A DNA stretch of 64,000 nucleotides from Planotetraspora thailandica (GCF_016863335.1 NZ_BOOR01000027.1:62001-126000), one strand, 5' to 3'. Shown: positions 1 to 8,627, numbered from the stretch's first letter. The notes: generated by a model from the sequence alone, not told the origin. Numbers and translations are program-made.

Positions 1-1573
1 GGCCGGCGAGGAGAGGCGCCAGCGCCTGGTGGACCTGCCGCTCGCTCTCGGCGTCGAGAGCCGAGGTGGCCTCGTCGAGCACGAGGACGCGCGGGTCGTT
101 CAGGATCGCGCGGGCGATGGCGAGCCGCTGCCTCTCCCCGCCCGAGAGGCGGGAGCCGCGCTCGCCCACCATGGAGTCGTAGCCGTCCGGGAGCCGCATG
201 ATGCGGTCGTGGACGCGCGCAGACGCGCAGGCCGCCTCCAGTTCGGCCGTCGTCGCGGACGGCTTCGCGTACCTCAGGTTGTCGGCGATCGTCGCGTGGA
301 ACAGGACCGGTTCCTGGGTCACCACGCCGAACAGCCCGGCGAGGGATTCCCGCGTCAGGTCGCGGACGTCCACCCCGTCGACGGTGACCCGGCCCCGGTC
401 GGGGTCGTGCAGGCGCATGATGAGGTGCGCCAGCGTGGTCTTGCCCGACCCGCTCGGTCCGACGATCGCGGCGAACTGGCCGGTGCGGACGGTGAGCGAC
501 ACGTCCTGCAGCGCGGGCCGGCCGTCGTGGCCGTCGTGCCGGAACGTCACACCCTCCAGCCTGATCTCACCCCGGGTCGTCTCCGCGCGCACCGCCACCG
601 CCCCGGGGCGGTCGGCGACGTCCGGCGTCAGGTCGAGATACTCGAAGATCCGCTCGAACACGGCAGTGGCGGCGCGGAACTGGACGGCGACCTGCATGAG
701 CTGGCCCGCCGGGAGGAAGAGCCGGGCCTGTAGCGAGGTGAAGGCCAGTAGCGTCCCCGGTGTCGACGTCCCGGCGAACCCGGCGGCGGCGTAGACGACG
801 GCGGGCATCACCAGGAAGAACGCCTGCAGCGTCGCGCCGAGCGCCTGCGCCGAGACGGAGGCCCGCACCTGCAGCGCGGCCAGGCGCCGGCTCTCGCCTC
901 CGAACCTGCGCACTCCGTGGTCCTGCCGGCCGAAGACGCGGGCGAGCAGGACACCCGAGACCGACAGGGTCTCCTCGGCGATGACGGTCATCTCCGCGCG
1001 CGAGTGCTGGACGCCCGCGATGACGCGGCGCTGGTGCACGGCCACTTTGGCCGTCAGCCAGGCCGCGACGGGCAGCAGGCAGATCGAGACCAGCGTGAGC
1101 CTCCAGGAGAGCGCGAACATGCACACGACTGTGGTCACGCAGGTCACGGCGTTGGCCAGGATGGTGGGCACCGTCGTGCTGACGGTGCTCTGCACTTCGG
1201 CGACGTCGCCGATGACCCGCGACTGGATCTCCCCCGTCCTGGTGCCGGTGAAGAAGGTCAGCGGCAGCCGCTGAAGGTGCGTGTACAGGCCGGTGCGCAG
1301 CTTCTCCATCACGTCCTGGCCCATGCGGCTCGACAGGTGGGACTGGAGCACGCCCAGCCCGCCGCCCAGCGCCGTGACCACGAGCATGACGCCGAGAAGG
1401 CCGGTGAGCAGCCCGATCCGCGGCCCGCCGGGCCCGAACAGGCCCTCGTCCACCATGTCCCGGCTCAGGAACGGGAGCACCGCGCCGAGCCCGGCCGACG
1501 CCACGATGAGGCCGGTGATGAGGAGCACCCGCGTGACGTACGGCCGGAACAGCGCCAGCACCCGCCGGGTCAT
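1..1573 (-). CDS. ABC exporter, fused permease and ATPase (3' end beyond window)
   Basis: Half-transporter of the peptide/lipid/multidrug export type. The N-terminal half carries hydrophobic membrane segments after the start MTRRVLALFRPY. The ATPase half shows Walker A GPSGSGKTT, signature LSGGERQ and Walker B VLVLDEATSALD, and the reading frame runs off the left edge after about 524 codons. The ATG overlaps the stop of the upstream ATP-grasp gene in an ATGA arrangement, so the two are probably translated together. In graspetide (microviridin-like) clusters such a transporter exports the modified peptide. That role here is inferred from position only; the ABC assignment itself is certain. Confidence 0.93.
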   Translation of the reverse strand, partial: MTRRVLALFRPYVTRVLLITGLIVASAGLGAVLPFLSRDMVDEGLFGPGGPRIGLLTGLLGVMLVVTALGGGLGVLQSHLSSRMGQDVMEKLRTGLYTHLQRLPLTFFTGTRTGEIQSRVIGDVAEVQSTVSTTVPTILANAVTCVTTVVCMFALSWRLTLVSICLLPVAAWLTAKVAVHQRRVIAGVQHSRAEMTVIAEETLSVSGVLLARVFGRQDHGVRRFGGESRRLAALQVRASVSAQALGATLQAFFLVMPAVVYAAAGFAGTSTPGTLLAFTSLQARLFLPAGQLMQVAVQFRAATAVFERIFEYLDLTPDVADRPGAVAVRAETTRGEIRLEGVTFRHDGHDGRPALQDVSLTVRTGQFAAIVGPSGSGKTTLAHLIMRLHDPDRGRVTVDGVDVRDLTRESLAGLFGVVTQEPVLFHATIADNLRYAKPSATTAELEAACASARVHDRIMRLPDGYDSMVGERGSRLSGGERQRLAIARAILNDPRVLVLDEATSALDAESERQVHQALAPLLAG

Positions 1574-2532
1574 CGGGTCGCTTCGCCGTACAGGAAGCCG
1601 GTGAACGCGTCGATCAGCGGCAGTCCGGTCATGCCTTCGACGAACAGCCACTGGCCCTGCGGGTTGAGCTCCAGCCAGACGTATTCGCCCTCGTCGGTCA
1701 GCTTGAGGTCGAAGACGCCCATGGTCAGCCCGAGCCGCCGCAGAATCGCGCGGAGGGCCCCCTCGATCGCGTCGGGCAGCGTGTGCTCGGCCGCGGGAAT
1801 GTTCAGGTTGGGGCGCCAGTCGAGATCGTCGGACTCCAGAAGCGCGGCCAGCACCCGGTCGCCGAAGACCTGCACCCTGACGTGCCGCCTGCCGGGCACG
1901 AACTCCTGATAGATGGCCGGGCACAGGCGCATCGCCGCGTCGTCGGCCAGCAGTTCCTGTCCGACCGTGATGGTGCCGGCCGGCGCCTGCATCACCCCCT
2001 GGACCGCCTTCACGATCGCGTTCGGGCGCGCGCCGCAGAATTCGCGGATCCGCTCGGGCGACTGGCTGACCAGCGTCTCAGGGATCCGCACGCCCAGCTC
2101 GTGGGCCAGGCGGAGCTGGGCGACCTTGTTCTGCGCGTCCCAGATCGACGACGGGCGGTCGATCCACCGGCCGCGGAAGTCGGTCAGCAGCATGCCGAGC
2201 GCGGCGGCCCTGGTGTCGGTGTCGATGAGCTCGCGGTGTGCGGGATCGGTCACCTCGGGATTGGCCGAGGTGCGAGTGTTGCCGAGCCGGCGGAACCAGA
2301 CGGCGTCGAGCTCCCGCAGGTCGACCCGCGTTCCCTCGGCGTCAGGGAACACCGGCTCGGTGAGCCCCTGCGGCGACCAGCTGAGCCCTGGTCCGTCGCC
2401 GAAGTGGTCGGTCTCGAAGATGTGCACGCTCGCCGGCAGGCGCCGCTCCATCTCCGCTTTGACGGCGTGGGCGTGCAGGTCGCGCTCATGCGTGACGACG
2501 GCGATCCGCACGGACTTTTCGTGGACACGCAT
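1570..2532 (-). CDS. ATP-grasp peptide ligase, MvdD/graspetide synthetase-like
   Basis: A 320-aa cytosolic ligase. The N-terminal third matches the MvdD-type pre-ATP-grasp domain, with DAVWFRRLGNTR about 80 residues in. The rest is an ATP-grasp fold, including the late metal/ATP-binding strand WLELNPQGQWLFVEG, which is typical of ribosomal-peptide maturases. Enzymes of this family form omega-ester or omega-amide links between Ser/Thr/Lys and Asp/Glu side chains of a precursor peptide. The gene starts 31 nt after a 69-aa peptide gene and ends inside the start of an ABC exporter, the standard order of a graspetide cluster. A GAGGGG motif precedes the ATG. Substrate and ring pattern are unknown; other ATP-grasp peptide ligations remain possible. 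Confidence 0.8.
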   Translation of the reverse strand: MRVHEKSVRIAVVTHERDLHAHAVKAEMERRLPASVHIFETDHFGDGPGLSWSPQGLTEPVFPDAEGTRVDLRELDAVWFRRLGNTRTSANPEVTDPAHRELIDTDTRAAALGMLLTDFRGRWIDRPSSIWDAQNKVAQLRLAHELGVRIPETLVSQSPERIREFCGARPNAIVKAVQGVMQAPAGTITVGQELLADDAAMRLCPAIYQEFVPGRRHVRVQVFGDRVLAALLESDDLDWRPNLNIPAAEHTLPDAIEGALRAILRRLGLTMGVFDLKLTDEGEYVWLELNPQGQWLFVEGMTGLPLIDAFTGFLYGEATR

Positions 2533-2563
2533 GAGCGCAACCCCTCTCTACTTCGCTACCAGA

Positions 2564-2773
2564 TCAGCGCGCGTAGTCGCAGTCGTCCCAGCCGTCGCCC
2601 GAACCGCTGATGGTCTCGTTCGGGTGCATCGACTCGATCTGGTGCAGGGCGCGCTCGATCTCGAGGCGGGCGATCAGGTCCCGCTCCCACTGGGCCAGCG
2701 CGGGCGCCGGGGCGAGGGTCATCTGCTCCTGACCCACGAAGATCGCAGGGCGGACGGGCGTGTCAACCGTCAT
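2564..2773 (-). CDS. candidate ATP-grasp-modified precursor peptide
   Basis: A 69-aa peptide, first gene of the operon with the ATP-grasp ligase and ABC exporter. It has no signal peptide. The middle (residues about 26-48, LAQWERDLIARLEIERALHQ onward) looks like an amphipathic helix that could be the recognition leader. The C-terminal 20 residues change character: Gly-rich, with Thr54, Ser56 and Ser58 followed by Asp60, Asp63, Asp64 and Asp66, plus one Cys and ending YAR. That mix of hydroxyl and acidic side chains is what a graspetide synthetase would cross-link. It does not carry the PFFARFL motif of microviridin leaders. The precursor role is inferred from context and composition. Confidence 0.7.
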   Translation of the reverse strand: MTVDTPVRPAIFVGQEQMTLAPAPALAQWERDLIARLEIERALHQIESMHPNETISGSGDGWDDCDYAR

Positions 2774-2779
2774 CGTGTT

Positions 2780-2786
2780 CCTCCTT
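2780..2786 (-). promoter_or_regulatory. strong ribosome binding site of the precursor peptide gene
   Basis: On the minus strand AAGGAGG lies 6 nt before the ATG at 2773. It is among the best Shine-Dalgarno matches in the window, supports the short peptide as a real gene and fixes its start. It fits high translation of a precursor relative to its enzymes. Confidence 0.8.
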
Positions 2787-3022
2787 GGACGCGGCGGACG
2801 CGAGTTCGTCCGCCGTCCTTTGAAGCGTGGAGGCCCGCTCTTGCAGATCGGTTGGGCCGATCTTGTCGATCGCTGGTAATCGGCTGCAGGGTGCCGTTCT
2901 CGAACGCGGGCGAGGCTCCCGGCCGGGGCATCGGATCGTGACCGACCGCCGTCACCGGGAGCCTCGTCTCATCCGCCGTGACCAGCATGATCACGATGGA
3001 AAAGGCTCAGTTGTACGGATTA

Positions 3023-3400
3023 TCAATAGGTGAGGCCACTGGCGGCGCAGTCGTCCGACCACAACGGGATGTCCACGCAGAATTCCCAGATGTTCCAGGG
3101 GTCGGAAGAAGTGGCGTGTCCGATCGTTCCGCCACCGCAGCCGCCGCCATAGCTGTCGGGGTCGTACATGTGCGACGTTTCCGAGCCGTGGAGCTTCTTG
3201 GCGAAGACGTATACCCGGCGGCCGTCGTTGTCGTTGTCGCAGACGGTGAATCTGCCTGTGGAGCTGTCGAACGACGCCCAGCTGTTTCCGTGATAGAGGT
3301 GGTCGACGTATGCGAACGCCGGTGTGGCAACGGCCGTCAGGGTGACGATTCCGGCGGCGATGGCCGTCGTGGCCAGCGCGGCTCGCGACAGGATGGACAT
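3023..3400 (-). CDS. small secreted protein of unknown function
   Basis: A 125-aa protein with a clear Sec signal peptide: basic start MSILSR, a hydrophobic stretch over residues 8-25, and a cleavage site after PAFA near residue 30. The mature part is about 95 residues, rich in Asp, Gly, Ser and aromatic residues, with three or four cysteines (VCDND, GGGCGGG, FCVDI, SDDCAASG) that could pair outside the cell. I do not recognise a family. An AGGGAG motif precedes the ATG. The gene stands alone in a stretch of lower GC than its neighbours. Confidence 0.75.
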   Translation of the reverse strand: MSILSRAALATTAIAAGIVTLTAVATPAFAYVDHLYHGNSWASFDSSTGRFTVCDNDNDGRRVYVFAKKLHGSETSHMYDPDSYGGGCGGGTIGHATSSDPWNIWEFCVDIPLWSDDCAASGLTY

Positions 3401-3887
3401 GGGCGCTCCCTACTCCGATGTCTGGCGTGCCAAATCGGTGTCATTGTTACGAAAATGGGCGCGGTACGTCGAGATGATTGCATGCCGAAAAATCTGAATA
3501 TGGGTTAAAAAAAGTTAACTTGACCGATCTGAATACTCGATGTAATGGAATGCGTCGGCTTATATGGTGCGGTGTGATTTAATTCCGGTAATTGCAGGTA
3601 GGAATGGTTCTGGGGATAGGGGAGGCCACGCGGCGACGGGCTCCTTCTTCGCCGATGCGGCATCGTTCCCCGCGTCCCCGCGGCGGGCGTCGAAATCCGG
3701 CCGGCACCTGGACACCGCTGCGAATCGTCCGGCGGGTCGTTCCCTTGGCTCGCCGTCGCGCCGGGAAGTGAGGGTGTCGACTTGCGTTCGATCTTCTGGG
3801 AACGTATGTTCGAACTAGCGGGCGTTCTGCCCGATTGATCCGCCCGTCTTCCCCCGGGTGGCCGCACAGCCACAGGGAGAAGACGTC
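3401..3887. other. AT-richer intergenic region between divergent genes
   Basis: No gene is visible. The half nearest the secreted-protein gene (about 3420-3610) is strikingly AT-rich for this genome, with A and T runs around 3507-3525. It probably holds that gene's promoter. The other half returns to high GC and holds the LexA-type box ahead of the polymerase unit. Confidence 0.6.
3798..3813 (+). promoter_or_regulatory. LexA-binding SOS box
   Basis: The sequence GGGAACGTATGTTCGA matches the Gram-positive/mycobacterial SOS box TCGAAC-N4-GTTCGA at 10 of its 12 defined positions, including both GAAC/GTTC cores. It lies about 75-90 bp upstream of the TTG start of the DUF6504 gene, so it should place that gene and the downstream DnaE polymerase under SOS control. 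The match is read directly; LexA binding is inferred. Confidence 0.75.
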
Positions 3888-4154
3888 TTGAGCAGACTCT
3901 ACGGCGATCCGATCGAGGTATGGGCCCGGGACGGTCAGCCTGCTCAGTTCGTCTGGCGGGACCGGCTCTATACCGTGCGCCAGGTGCAGGACCACTGGGT
4001 GGTCGCCCGCGAATGGTGGAAGACCTCCGACGCCGATCCCGGCGAGCGGCGGTTCTGGCGGGTCGAGGCCGCCGCCGGCCGGGACGTCGGCACCTACGAG
4101 CTGCGCTTCGACACCGCGAGCGGCGGCTGGCTCCTGTTGAGGGCGTGGGACTGA
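3888..4154 (+). CDS. DUF6504 family protein preceding DnaE polymerase
   Basis: An 88-aa protein beginning LSRLYGDPIEVWARDG, rich in Trp and Arg, as in DUF6504 proteins found beside DNA polymerase genes in actinomycetes. No catalytic motif is known. I chose the TTG at 3888 because it has an AGGGAGA motif upstream and begins where family members begin; an in-frame GTG at 3858 would add ten unrelated residues. The gene lies between an SOS box and the dnaE gene, 37 nt before the latter, so an accessory role in damage-induced synthesis is likely but inferred. Confidence 0.75.
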   Translation: MSRLYGDPIEVWARDGQPAQFVWRDRLYTVRQVQDHWVVAREWWKTSDADPGERRFWRVEAAAGRDVGTYELRFDTASGGWLLLRAWD

Positions 4155-4191
4155 TGGGAACGTTCCCGATCCTGTCACCGGGGAGGCGCTG

Positions 4192-7100
4192 ATGACTCCC
4201 TTCACTCACCTGCACGTGGCCTCGGCCTACTCCCTGCGGTACGGCACGGCCTTCCCCGGCGCCCTCGCCCAGCGGGCCGCCGAACACGGGATGGACGCGC
4301 TCGCGCTGACCGACCGCGACGGCCTCTACGGCGCGATCAAGCACGTCCAGGCGTGTCACGCCAACGGCGTCGCCCCGATCGTCGGCGTCGACCTCGCGCT
4401 CGGGCCGCCGTCCGGCGAGGACGACCCGGCGCGGATCGTCGTGCTCGCGCGCTCCGGCGGCTGGGCCGCCCTGTGCCGTCTCGTCACGGCCGCCCACCAC
4501 GCGGGCGAGCGCGGCGAGCCGTACGTGACGCCGGGGATGGTGGCCGAGCACGCGACCGGCCCCGGAGGAGAGGCCCGGCTGGTGGTGATGCTCGGGCCGC
4601 ACTCCGGCGTCGGCCGCGCGATGGCCGAGGGGCGCGACGACCAGGCCAGGTCCCTGCTGCTGGCCTGGCGCTCCGTGGTGCCCGACCTGGTGGTCGAGCT
4701 GACCGACCTGTACGGCTACCGCGACACGAACATCGCCACCCGCATGCTCGGGCTGGCCCGCTCGGCGGACGTGCCGGCCGTGCTGACCAACGCGGTCCGC
4801 TACCTCGACTCCGCCGACCACCAGGTGGGCAACGTGCTCGACGCGGCGCGCAAGCTCGTGCCGCTCCACTCCCGGCACGTCGACAGCCCCACCGCCCACG
4901 CCTACCTCAAGGACGGCCAGGAGATGACCCGCCTGGCCGTACGGATCTGCGGGGGAGACCGCGACCTGGCCGGCCGGCTGCTGGCGGAAAACCGGCGCGT
5001 CGCGGACGCGTGCGTGCTGGACCCCGTCGAGATCGTCCCGCTCCTGGACGAGCACGACCCCCGGCTGCACCTGCCGGAGATCGGGGAGGACCCGGTTCCG
5101 CTGCTGCGGCACCGGTGCGCGGACGGGCTGATCGACCGCGGCCTGGCCCGCTCCCGAGAGGCCAGGGAGCGGCTCGCCGCCGAACTGGAGATCATCGAGA
5201 AGAAGCGCCTGTCCGGATATTTCATCTCCGTCGCCGGCATCACGGACATGATCCGTTCGATGGGCATACGCTGCGCGATCCGGGGCTCGGGAGCGGGCAG
5301 CCTGGTCAACCACCTCATCGGCATCGGCGAGGTGAACCCCCTCGACCACGGCCTGCTGATGGAGCGCTTCCTGTCCGAAGGGCGCCGCGGCCTGCCCGAC
5401 ATCGACGTCGACGTGGAGTCGGCGCGCCGGCTCGACTGCTACCGAGCGATCCTCGACCGGTACGGCGAGGCCCGCGTGGCCTGCGTCTCCATGATGGAGA
5501 CCTACCGGGCGCGCAGCGCGCTGCGCGACGTGGGCGCGGCCATGGGCCTGCCGCCGCACGAGATCGACGCCATCGCCAAGGCGTTCCCGCATGTCAGGGC
5601 CAAGCAGATCCGGGCCGCCGTGTCCGACCTGCCAGAGCTGCGCGACAGCGGGCTGAACGACAGGTCGCTGCAGACCGTGTTCCGGCTGGCGGAGAAGCTC
5701 GACGGACTGCCCCGGCACATCGCGCTCCACCCGTGCGGGGTGCTGATCGGCAACTCCGCGCTCCGCGACCGCACGCCGGTCGAGCGCAGCCTGCTCGACT
5801 TCCCGATGTCGCAGTTCGACAAGGACGACGTCGAGGAGGCGGGCATGCTCAAACTCGACGTGCTCGGCGTGCGCATGCAGTCGGCGATGGCCTACTCGCT
5901 CAAGGAGATCGAACGGGTCGACGGCCGGAAGATCGAGCTGGACGCCGTCCCCCACGACGACCAGGCCACCTACGACATGATCCGTACCGGCCGCACGCTC
6001 GGCTGCTTCCAGATCGAGTCGCCCGGGCAGCGCGAGCTGGTGGCCAAGCTTGAACCCCGGACCATGCACGACCTGATCGTGGACATCTCGCTGTTCCGCC
6101 CGGGTCCCGTCAACTCCGACATGGTCACCCCCTACCTGGAGGCCAGGCACGGGTACCGCGAGCCGTTCTATCCGCACGACAGGCTGAAGGACGCGCTCAG
6201 GGAGACCCACGGCGTGGTCGTCTTCCACGAGCAGGTCCTGAAGATCATCGACGTGATGACGGGTCAGGGCCTGTCGTTCGCCGAGAAGATGCGCCGCACC
6301 CTCGGCACCCCCGCGGGCCGGGAGATCGTTCGGTCGTGGTTCGTCCCGCTCGCCCAGGAGAACGGCTTCGGCGACGCCACGATCGACAAGGCGTGGAAGG
6401 TGCTCGACGCGTTCGGCGGGTTCGGCTTCTGCAAGGCGCACGCGGCGGCCTTCGCGCTGCCCACCTACCAGTCGGCCTGGCTCAAGCGGCACCACGCCGC
6501 AGCGTTCTTCGCGGGCGTGCTCACCCACGAACCCGGCATGTACCCCAACCGGGTGATCCTCGACGAGGCCCGCCAGTGCGGCGTCGACATCCTGCCCCTG
6601 GACGTCAACCACTCGGGCAGGGACTGGCTGGTGGAACGCACGCGCGCCGCCGCGCCGGCCCCGCCCGGCGAGCTCAGGATCGAGGAGATCGGCCGCGGGT
6701 ACGGCCTGCGCGTGCCGTTCTCCGCCGTCAAAGGGGTGAGCGCGGCGGAGGTGGACCGGATGGTCGCCGGCCGGCCGTACACCTCGATGGCCGACTTCTG
6801 GGAGCGGGCCCGCCCGTCACGCCCGATCGCCGAGCGGATCGTCGAGGTCGGCGGGTTCGACGCGTTGTACGGCCTGCGCCCCGGCGAGCCCCGATGGCGG
6901 CCCGGCGAGGTGACCAGACGCGACCTGGTGGCCCAGGTGGGCACGCTCGACCGGGCCTCCTCGGCGGTGCCCGGGCAGCTGCCCATGGGATTCACCGAGC
7001 GGGTCACGCCGGGGGAGCTGCCCGAGATGACCGAGGCGGAGGCGGTCGAGGCCGAGCTGTCGGTCCTCGGCATGGACGTCAGCCGCCATGTGATCGCCTT

Positions 7101-7665
7101 CCACGAGGAACTGCTCGACGCCATCGGCGTGACCAGGTCCAAGGACCTGCTGAAAAACAGGAACGGCGCCGAGATCCTGGTCGCCGGGGTCAAGGTGGCG
7201 ACCCAGACGCCCGCCGTGCGCTCGGGCCAGCGGGTCATCTTCACCACGCTCGACGACTCGACCGGCCCCGTCGACCTGACGTTCTTCGAGTCGGTGCAGG
7301 CCCACACGGCGGCCACGGTGTTCGGGTCGTGGCTGCTGGTCGCCAGGGGAGTGGTCAGGCGGACCGGAGCGAGGGCCGTCTCGCTGCGCGCCCTGCGCTG
7401 CTGGAACCTGGCCGACCTCGACCGGCTGTGGCGGGCCGAGGGCATCGGGGCGGTGCGCGCCGTGCTGGACGCGCCGCCGCCGGAGGGCGCCGGGGTGGGC
7501 GGCCGTGCCATCGAGTACGGCAACGGCTTCCGGTTGTCGCCCTACTCCGATATCGGGCCCACCCCCGGGGTGCGGGAGGGCCGCATCTTCGGCCGGCCCG
7601 GCGAGCCCCAGCGGCGGCTCTGGCACGCCAGCTCCGGCAGTTCGGGGCCGCCGCCGGCGCGGTGA
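4192..7665 (+). CDS. dnaE: C-family DNA polymerase, accessory DnaE (DnaE2-like)
   Basis: A 1157-aa polymerase III alpha-type protein: N-terminal PHP domain, then the C-family catalytic core with the acidic motif LPDIDVDVESAR (residue about 400), the FGGFGFCKAHAAAFA helix region (about 740-760), and a C-terminal OB fold (ILVAGVKVATQTPAV, near residue 1000). The metal-binding HxH at the PHP start reads HLHVAS, so one His is lost. Placement behind a LexA box and a DUF6504 gene argues for an inducible second polymerase rather than the replicative DnaE1. imuA and imuB, the usual partners of DnaE2, are not adjacent. A GGGGAGG motif precedes the ATG. Its subfamily (DnaE2 or another accessory DnaE) is not settled. 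Confidence 0.9.
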   Translation: MTPFTHLHVASAYSLRYGTAFPGALAQRAAEHGMDALALTDRDGLYGAIKHVQACHANGVAPIVGVDLALGPPSGEDDPARIVVLARSGGWAALCRLVTAAHHAGERGEPYVTPGMVAEHATGPGGEARLVVMLGPHSGVGRAMAEGRDDQARSLLLAWRSVVPDLVVELTDLYGYRDTNIATRMLGLARSADVPAVLTNAVRYLDSADHQVGNVLDAARKLVPLHSRHVDSPTAHAYLKDGQEMTRLAVRICGGDRDLAGRLLAENRRVADACVLDPVEIVPLLDEHDPRLHLPEIGEDPVPLLRHRCADGLIDRGLARSREARERLAAELEIIEKKRLSGYFISVAGITDMIRSMGIRCAIRGSGAGSLVNHLIGIGEVNPLDHGLLMERFLSEGRRGLPDIDVDVESARRLDCYRAILDRYGEARVACVSMMETYRARSALRDVGAAMGLPPHEIDAIAKAFPHVRAKQIRAAVSDLPELRDSGLNDRSLQTVFRLAEKLDGLPRHIALHPCGVLIGNSALRDRTPVERSLLDFPMSQFDKDDVEEAGMLKLDVLGVRMQSAMAYSLKEIERVDGRKIELDAVPHDDQATYDMIRTGRTLGCFQIESPGQRELVAKLEPRTMHDLIVDISLFRPGPVNSDMVTPYLEARHGYREPFYPHDRLKDALRETHGVVVFHEQVLKIIDVMTGQGLSFAEKMRRTLGTPAGREIVRSWFVPLAQENGFGDATIDKAWKVLDAFGGFGFCKAHAAAFALPTYQSAWLKRHHAAAFFAGVLTHEPGMYPNRVILDEARQCGVDILPLDVNHSGRDWLVERTRAAAPAPPGELRIEEIGRGYGLRVPFSAVKGVSAAEVDRMVAGRPYTSMADFWERARPSRPIAERIVEVGGFDALYGLRPGEPRWRPGEVTRRDLVAQVGTLDRASSAVPGQLPMGFTERVTPGELPEMTEAEAVEAELSVLGMDVSRHVIAFHEELLDAIGVTRSKDLLKNRNGAEILVAGVKVATQTPAVRSGQRVIFTTLDDSTGPVDLTFFESVQAHTAATVFGSWLLVARGVVRRTGARAVSLRALRCWNLADLDRLWRAEGIGAVRAVLDAPPPEGAGVGGRAIEYGNGFRLSPYSDIGPTPGVREGRIFGRPGEPQRRLWHASSGSSGPPPAR

Positions 7666-8363
7666 CGCTCACGGAAGTAGCCGGAGTGGTGGGCGGGCTG
7701 CCGGGAGGGGCGGATCTCCGGAGTCCGCCGCACCTCGCCGAGGGAGGTGACCTCCCGGATGGCGGCGGCGCACAGGACGGCCGCCACGATCGTGGCGCCC
7801 AGCTGGGGCAGGCCGATGCCCGTCAGCCCGTCATGGCCCGGCCGTACGAACACGAGGAAGAGAGCCGCCAGCCAGCTCGCCCACCAGCAGTAGGCCAGCA
7901 CGAGCCAGCGCCCGCGGCCCTCCTGAGCGGGTTCGTCGGCGGGGCCGTTCCAGAACCCGCCCCTCCGGGCGGGGGCCGGGCTCGTTCCCGCCTGGCGCCA
8001 GGCGCGGTCGGCCAGGGCGAGCGGCGCCACCAGGTTGACCACGGGGACGATCCACGCCAAGACGATCCTGAGCCGGGAGACGTCGGGAAGGACGCGCCGC
8101 AGCCACACCAGGTAGCTCATCGCCGCCGCGCAGGTCGCGACGACCAGCGCCATCACCAGGACCGCGAACGTCGTCACCGCGCCCACCACCTGGTCGGCTC
8201 CCGGGGCGTCGGGATCGCCGCCGAGGGCCGCGATCTGCAGGGCGAGCCGGTGCCCCCGGGACTCCTCGAAGACCATGAGCGCGGCCATCGCGATGACCTG
8301 GACGGTGAACCAGGCGTACAGGGCGGTGGCCGCCCGGCCCGCCGGTGACGAGGTCGACCGCAT
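7542..8363 (-). CDS. DUF4328 family membrane protein
   Basis: A 273-aa protein with about four hydrophobic segments (residues 10-33, 60-85, 100-120 and 150-195). The signature IVPVVNLVAPLALADRAW resembles the conserved core of DUF4328 membrane proteins. Function is unknown. The C-terminal 70 residues are a Pro/Arg-rich tail whose coding sequence overlaps the end of dnaE on the other strand by 124 bp. The tail looks unlike a folded domain and may have come from loss of an earlier stop codon. Family call is moderately sure. Confidence 0.75.
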   Translation of the reverse strand: MRSTSSPAGRAATALYAWFTVQVIAMAALMVFEESRGHRLALQIAALGGDPDAPGADQVVGAVTTFAVLVMALVVATCAAAMSYLVWLRRVLPDVSRLRIVLAWIVPVVNLVAPLALADRAWRQAGTSPAPARRGGFWNGPADEPAQEGRGRWLVLAYCWWASWLAALFLVFVRPGHDGLTGIGLPQLGATIVAAVLCAAAIREVTSLGEVRRTPEIRPSRQPAHHSGYFRERHRAGGGPELPELACQSRRWGSPGRPKMRPSRTPGVGPISE

Positions 8364-8627
8364 GTGATTCTCCCCCTGGCATCCGCGGAACTCTCCGCCG
8401 CGCTTGAGGACGTCGCCGCACTTCTGCTTCGCCGTACTTTCTGACTTCGCCTCACTCCTATCCCGTCCGTGATCCTCTTAATCAGGCGAAGTCGTCCAGC
8501 CCAGGCGACGCGAAGATTCTCCGTGCCGCAGACGAGGGCCACTATGCTGCCGCCTACTCACAAGCGCCGACGTATCCGTAAAAGCTGGCCGATACCGCGA
8601 CAGAACCGGCAATTTCACTGTGGACAG

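Noticed and set aside
2770-2994. 74-codon minus-strand frame directly upstream of the precursor peptide
   Set aside because: No ribosome site, no coherent composition, and it runs over the strong ribosome site of the peptide gene. It is more likely the operon leader.
3505-6612. 1035-codon open frame on the minus strand opposite dnaE
   Set aside because: It is antisense to a well-supported polymerase gene, has no domain, and is open only because GC-rich third positions avoid stops. The similar long frames at 20430-22991 and 53164-55305 are rejected for the same reason.
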